Shown: positions 59,256 to 64,000 of the stretch, piece by piece
How the letters are laid out: every line of letters starts with the position of its first letter
How positions within the stretch are numbered: position 1 is the stretch's first letter
NCBI RefSeq assembly: GCF_033807575.1
Contig: NC_084721.1
Span: forward strand, 7,502,001-7,566,000
DNA length: 64,000 nucleotides
Source: Cydia pomonella
Taxonomy: Eukaryota; Arthropoda; Insecta; Lepidoptera; Tortricidae
Direction of reading: 5' to 3'
The notes under the pieces: generated by a model
The model's database searches: none
What the model was told of the DNA's origin: nothing
What the model saw: only the letters and a program-made list of their open reading frames with translations
Made by a program: the position numbers and the translations under genes

Positions 59256-60103
59256 TCATGTAACGCGATAACGAATTCTACGTGAACGAAACCGCGGGCA
59301 ATACCTATTATAGTAACAACAAAATAACAATTTTCTATTGCTATTAATTTAAAACACGCTTTAGGAATTTTTCGATGGACCGTAGACGCAGTCAAGGACA
59401 CCCCGCTCCCCACTACCGTTGTTCGCTGCCTCCTGCACTCCTGCCACAGCGCGCGGCGCGCGCAAACTTGCCGCGCGTTTGAAACGTAACGTATTTATAT
59501 AAGCAAGGAATGCATACATATCAGTAATGAGTGTCGCCGTGATTTTATATTTCTAAATTTTTGTTTAGTAACTGAGATCATTGTTGATGATCGATTATTA
59601 TTAACTCTACAAACTTTAATTCAATATTAGCTATACTGCTTAACCTGAAATCAATATCTAGACAAGCACATTGTCTACATGTCTAACTTTTTACTAGAAT
59701 ACTAAGTTGATCCATAATATCGTAATTTTGCAATATCAGCAACTCTAATTCTATATTTACAAAATAACTCGTGTTTTTACGTTTACCAGAAAGCAGCTGT
59801 TCCAGATTTCTAAAAACTGAAAATTGTACATAAATTGAAGTGTTATTCGATATGCTAAAGTTTTCTGTAACTTTAATTCTATATTTACTTAGTTATTAGC
59901 AAAAATTAAAATATTTAAATATAACCGAAAGCTCAACCTTAAAATTTCTAACTTTTTACCAAAGTATTATTTAACATACTCCCAATGACATATCAAAAAA
60001 GAAAAAACTTTAATATTATCGAAACCCATTTTTGTTCAACCGCTGGTCTAATTAACATTTTGTGTTTTGAGCATTAACTCAAAAATAAAATCTAACTAAA
60101 GCC

Positions 60104-60250
60104 CCATACGGTTCAAGAGCTTGCATGCGATTTTCGCTACATTGCAGTATTTGGTCGATCGACAGAATTCATTGTATTTAGGTACTCTGTAGTTCAGTTA
60201 GCAATGTATTGCATATTGCATGCCTGTTCTTCAACCGTCTAAATAAGCCC
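60104..60250. mobile_element. MITE, GGTCGATCGACAGAATTCAT family
   Basis: GCCCCATACGGTTCAAGAGC then TTGCATGCGA pairs with TTGCATGCCTGTTCTTCAAC then CGTCTAAATAAGCCCC. Related to 42551-42697 and 33766-33915. Confidence 0.7.
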
Positions 60251-60311
60251 CATTTCCAATTGCAAAGACAACATTAACAATTGCATTGGATTGGAAGGGG
60301 TTTTAACAGTA

Positions 60312-60780
60312 TCTTATACCTTTAAACGAGCAATTCTTGTATATATATATATATATTTCCGGGATCTCGGAAACGGCTCTAACGATTTTGCTGAAATTTG
60401 GTATATGGGGGTTTTTGGGGGTAAACAATCGATCTAGATTAGTCTATCGATCTAGATATGTTTGGGAAAACGCGTGTTTTCGAGTTTTCATGCGTTTTTC
60501 TTTCGACGCAGAATATGGTCGCTAATTTCGTGTTGCCAGCCACTCTCCGTCTGGTCCAGCGGGTTAAGACGCGGACTGCTAAACGAGTGTTACGGGTTCG
60601 AATCTCGCCCGGTGACTAACTTTTGTTTTTTTTTATATGTTCAACTTTATATATAATTTTTTAATTGTTATTGTTTTAGACAAGTTTAATTTAGTAAAAA
60701 AATGTAGTTAAGATTATCACCTATACACCACCATATTACAATAAATAGTAACTTTAGCAAAGCTCGGTCGCCCAGGTACT
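60312..60780 (+). mobile_element. Helitron-like element, copy 3
   Basis: It has the same TCTTATACCTTTAAACGAGC start after an A, the same tRNA-Ser-like segment and the AGCAAAGCTCGGTCGCCCAG end as copy 2. It carries internal deletions and a small duplication of ATCGATCTAGAT at about 60427-60457. Confidence 0.65.
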
Positions 60781-63320
60781 TATCGTTTATTTGTGTTGAT
60801 CATTCGTATCGTTCCATTTTAAATACACACTTTACAATAGATTTCATAAAGATTTGTTTTTAATAATGGCTGATGAGTGCTTCCTATATTAACTTATGTA
60901 CTTTGTTAGTTATTAAAGGATTTCTGCCAGTAGGAGTCTCTGACTACTAGCTGTTGACGTCCTCTTATCGCATCTAAACACAACCACATTGCATATATAG
61001 TCCAAAATTCATAAATTGCATTATCAGCCACAAGTACCACTTGGCACATGCGTATCGTAGACAACGCTACCAATTTGTCCCTATCTCGTCATGAGTCATG
61101 TTCAACGTACCTAGTTATGTACCGACACAGTTTATGTGCCAAATGATTGTTGGGATCAATTACATGCTAACAAATGCAGAGCTGTGAGAATGCCGCCTAC
61201 TCGCTGCTACTATTTTGATTGACATACCTACATTATATTTTTGTCACTGAAATATTGTTTTCGTTTAACTTTTGGTTAGATGGTTATGATTAGAGGACGG
61301 TTCAGTGTCGAACAAGATTGGGCATCATGTAGGAACTCTGTGTAAGACATGATGACGAATTTAAAGTATCTATTGGCAAAATATGTGACCGAAACCAGCA
61401 AAACGTCCCACTTTGTCGCTTGCCATAAGGACGCATTGACAGGTTATTCGTATAAAGGGCTGTGCTCTGAAGAATTGTTTGACATGATGCCAACGGCCGC
61501 TTCCTCACACCCTAGTACCTAGTACCACCCTAGTTATGGATTGTGAAAAAAAGCTATAACTCCCTAGGGAATATAAACAGCCAACACTTTACAGAAGCAT
61601 ACGAACGGTTAAGAAGAATCAGTTGCACCAAACCGTCTGTCAGTTGCACCAAACTGGTGTCTTCGTTAGTGTCCGCAAAATTTTATGTTTGGGAAGTTTC
61701 ATAGTTTACTGCTAAGTGACGTTGATCAGTCCGTCATGTGTGATTGGTAAAACTGGCCCTAAGTGTTACAGCATGATAGTAGTAAAGTCTACTTTAAAGC
61801 GGAATATACGTATATCAACCTACCTACCACAATATAATAATTTTAAAATTTAAATTTAAGTTTGACTTTTGGTAAGTAGGTACAATTTATGGTACTGCTA
61901 TTTCCAATCAATGAATCAGTATCAAAAAGTGAGAGATGTAACAGTATACATTCCTGAGAACACGATAGGTGTTCTCGAGAGGATGTTGCGGTGTCCACTT
62001 CCTCCGCCTGTTGCACCGCGCGCAGGATGTTGCCAAAACTACTGCTTTTCATAAACTACTAATGTTACATTACATTGCACTACACAAACATGCACTATGT
62101 GTTATGGCTGCTTGTGATATTTTGATTAACGAACATTATCGTGGATCATTCATAACATTCATTCAATCGATTATGTACGGCCATTGATGCGACGCACCTT
62201 TGTGGGATTATCTTTGTTGCGTCAGATGTATAACGATATGACATTGAGTTTGTTTTGTAAGACTTATAACTTACAAGTGTAATTATTTTCTTAGTTTTCG
62301 AGATAACTCCTTATTTGATTGAAGCTGTTCAAATATTATTTGTTAGTTTATTTAAGCAAAGTTTAAATACATCTGCAATTGATTGTATGTAGGTACTTTA
62401 AGAATTTATATATGTATATATACACAAATCAATGATCTTAACTTATTCGATGTGAATTTATTACTATTAGGTAGGCATTACCTATCAAATTTACTTTCTC
62501 ATTTATTAAAATAAATAGTTATTAAAGTACTTAATGAAGGAAAGAGTAATTAAAATGTTACAATAAAGTACCTATTTTATTTTATTTATTCTATTGAAAT
62601 TCTCGATTCATTCATGAATAATTGCGGTAGTGTATAGCAACTAAGATATTCACCCTAAGGTCATCACTTCGTCGTGAAGCTCTTCATTAGTATACCTACA
62701 GAAAATCTTTTCACAAACATTTCATTCATAGAAATTATGAAACTCTCTTTACTCTTATTATATCCAGACAGAAATGGACATTTTGTGGGGTAACAGTACA
62801 CTACTAATGGCTGGGTAAGCAGTTTTTTATGCTTCATCGAGTGGAAACCAAGTTTCGTATGTCACCTGGTTTCGATCACTTTTTAACAGATTTTAAACTT
62901 TATTCTTAACTGAACAGAGTTCAAACTGTGCGTCGAAAGCTAATGTTTATTTAACTTTATTTTATGTCTCCATGACACATGTGTAGGCCCTTAACCACTT
63001 GTGTGTCAGATGGCGTATCTTTAATCAATGTTAGCAGATCGGTTTAATTAACCGCCCCTTATTTTAGCAATTCATATATATTAAAATTCTCACGGGAAGA
63101 CCTTACTTTGCACATTTCTTAGCTATAGTTCACTTCAAGATCAGATTGGCAAATACAAAGCTAACTATTTCTGTGTTAACCTATGTTGATACAAGAAAAT
63201 TCTCATAACTGCCTGAGGCATGGCTCACAAACACGTGTTGGGCTCGGCACACAGCGCCGACTGCTGTACTTGTATGTTATACTGACACGCACACAAAGGA
63301 GGTTCATTCATCTGGACTGA
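60781..63320. other. Mostly unassigned DNA
   Basis: No gene recognised. A truncated MITE of the 8171-8307 family is at 61384-61459 (AAAACGTCCCACTTTGTCGC, TTGCCATAAGG). Confidence 0.5.
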
Positions 63321-63479
63321 ATGGACGCGAAAGCTCTCGAGGACTCTGTGCGCCTAGTACCGCGGCTCGACCAGTCGGCGGACATGTTGTTTTACAAGTT
63401 GACCAGAATAGCCGTTCGATTATTTCTGAGTAACGCCAGAAGCTCTCCTAGATCAAAGAGATGTCTAGATAACCTGTAA
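63321..63479 (+). other. Short ORF in CpG-richer DNA, possible exon
   Basis: ATG at 63321 opens MDAKALEDSVRLVPRLDQSA, then DMLFYKLTRIAVRLFLSNA, ending at TAA 63477-63479 (52 codons). It stands in a CpG-richer patch (63230-63420). I recognise no family. It may be a 5' UTR or chance ORF. Confidence 0.2.
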
Positions 63480-63584
63480 ACATTAGTTTGTAGATTTTGT
63501 AGAAGATACTTTTAAAGGATTTCGTCCAATGTAACTTTGTTGAATTGAATATGCGTCAAAATATGTGAATATAGATACTATACT

Positions 63585-63775
63585 GTACCCCTAGTGTAAA
63601 TAAATTCGATTTTGAAACGTGGCGTACGCGTTTGCGTTTAGTCTCATTTTGTATGGGTTTTTGAACAGCGCGCCAAGCGGGACGTTTTGGAAAGTCAAAA
63701 ATCTCATACAAAATGACACTTAACGCAAACGCGTACGTCACGTTTCGCTGTCGAAAATATTTACACTAGGGGTAC
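63585..63775. mobile_element. 191-bp palindromic MITE, 'GTACCCCTAGTGTAA' family, copy 3
   Basis: Same length and architecture as 14713-14903 but with a dozen or more differences (GGCGTACGCG, GTATGGGTTTTTGAACAGCG), so an older or different subfamily copy. Confidence 0.88.
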
Positions 63776-64000
63776 TGTTAGCAGGTATTCCAAAGTTTAG
63801 ATACTAATTGAGATAAGTAAATACACGTTCAGTTCTTGCTATAAATAGAATTTGCTTGATAAGATTATTCAGATAAAATAATCTTGTCGTCCTTGAGTAT
63901 AGGTACTACATTTTCATATAATTATAAAAATATCATTGATCTTAAAAACATAAAAATCGATAATAGAACTTCTTGATAAATTAATCAGAAAGTAATTTAT

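Larger units (their letters stand above)
54647..60051 (+). mobile_element. Large DNA transposon remnant with ~0.7-kb mirrored ends
   Basis: The outer end TTAGACCAATAGTGGG...GTTTCGATAATTCTAAAG on the left matches, inverted, TTAGACCAGCGGTTGA...GTTTCGATAATATTAAAG on the right. A subterminal motif, AATATTGAATTAAAGT, occurs three times on the left (about 178, 306 and 437 bp from the end). Its inverted variants occur three times on the right (about 162, 295 and 422 bp from the end). A CpG-rich block follows at 580-690 bp on the left and 560-660 bp on the right. The mirrored spacing implies long TIRs. A TTAA touches the right end. The interior holds one broken ORF start and many later insertions. 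Superfamily not identified. Confidence 0.7.

Noticed and set aside
58197..60656. ORFs containing KRVFSSFHAFF
   Set aside because: They recur in each Helitron-like copy and run through its tRNA-like segment; no coding signal.

Overview
This window is nuclear DNA from an insect, most likely a moth or butterfly. Host genes are split by GT-AG introns. The introns are packed with repeat types I know from Lepidoptera: tRNA-derived SINEs, hairpin MITEs, LINE tails, and the 'GGCCAAGTGCGAGTCGGACTC' type interspersed repeat (my recollection, not a database match). About 1.3 kb of the 64 kb is host coding sequence; most of the rest is intron or intergenic DNA made of transposon remains.

Layout. (1) 1-6737, plus strand: the last four coding exons of the exocyst subunit Sec10 (EXOC5), at 1490-1679, 3928-4084, 4334-4506 and 6642-6737. 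Its introns hold a dead LINE, a partial exon copy, a 157-bp tandem array made from the third exon and its splice sites, and an intact tRNA-Ala(AGC). (2) 7-30 kb: no recognised host coding exon. It holds MITEs, a tyrosine-recombinase-like ORF fragment, a candidate TATA-less promoter with a first exon (about 9944-10099), a large interspersed repeat with internal ~290-bp units, and a 5'-truncated LINE. (3) 30727-32699, minus strand: a complete three-exon gene for mitochondrial ATP synthase subunit d, 181 residues. (4) 38947-51586, plus strand: two exons of a gene that looks like the ETS factor Pointed, separated by a 12.4-kb intron holding SINEs, MITEs and LINE ends. The gene continues beyond 51586. 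(5) 54647-60051: a 5.4-kb structure with mirrored ends that I read as one large, dead DNA transposon with terminal inverted repeats of about 0.7 kb, later invaded by Helitron-like elements, a MITE, a LINE/SINE tail and a 99-bp tandem array. (6) 60-64 kb: MITEs and unassigned DNA.

The three host genes have unrelated jobs: vesicle tethering, oxidative phosphorylation and transcription. I see no functional cluster. The observations most worth checking are the exon copies lying 25-36 bp downstream of three different donor sites in two genes, the mirrored 5.4-kb transposon, and several insertions whose target-site duplications can be read directly (hAT-like MITE, two SINEs, and a TTAA element nested in a SINE).
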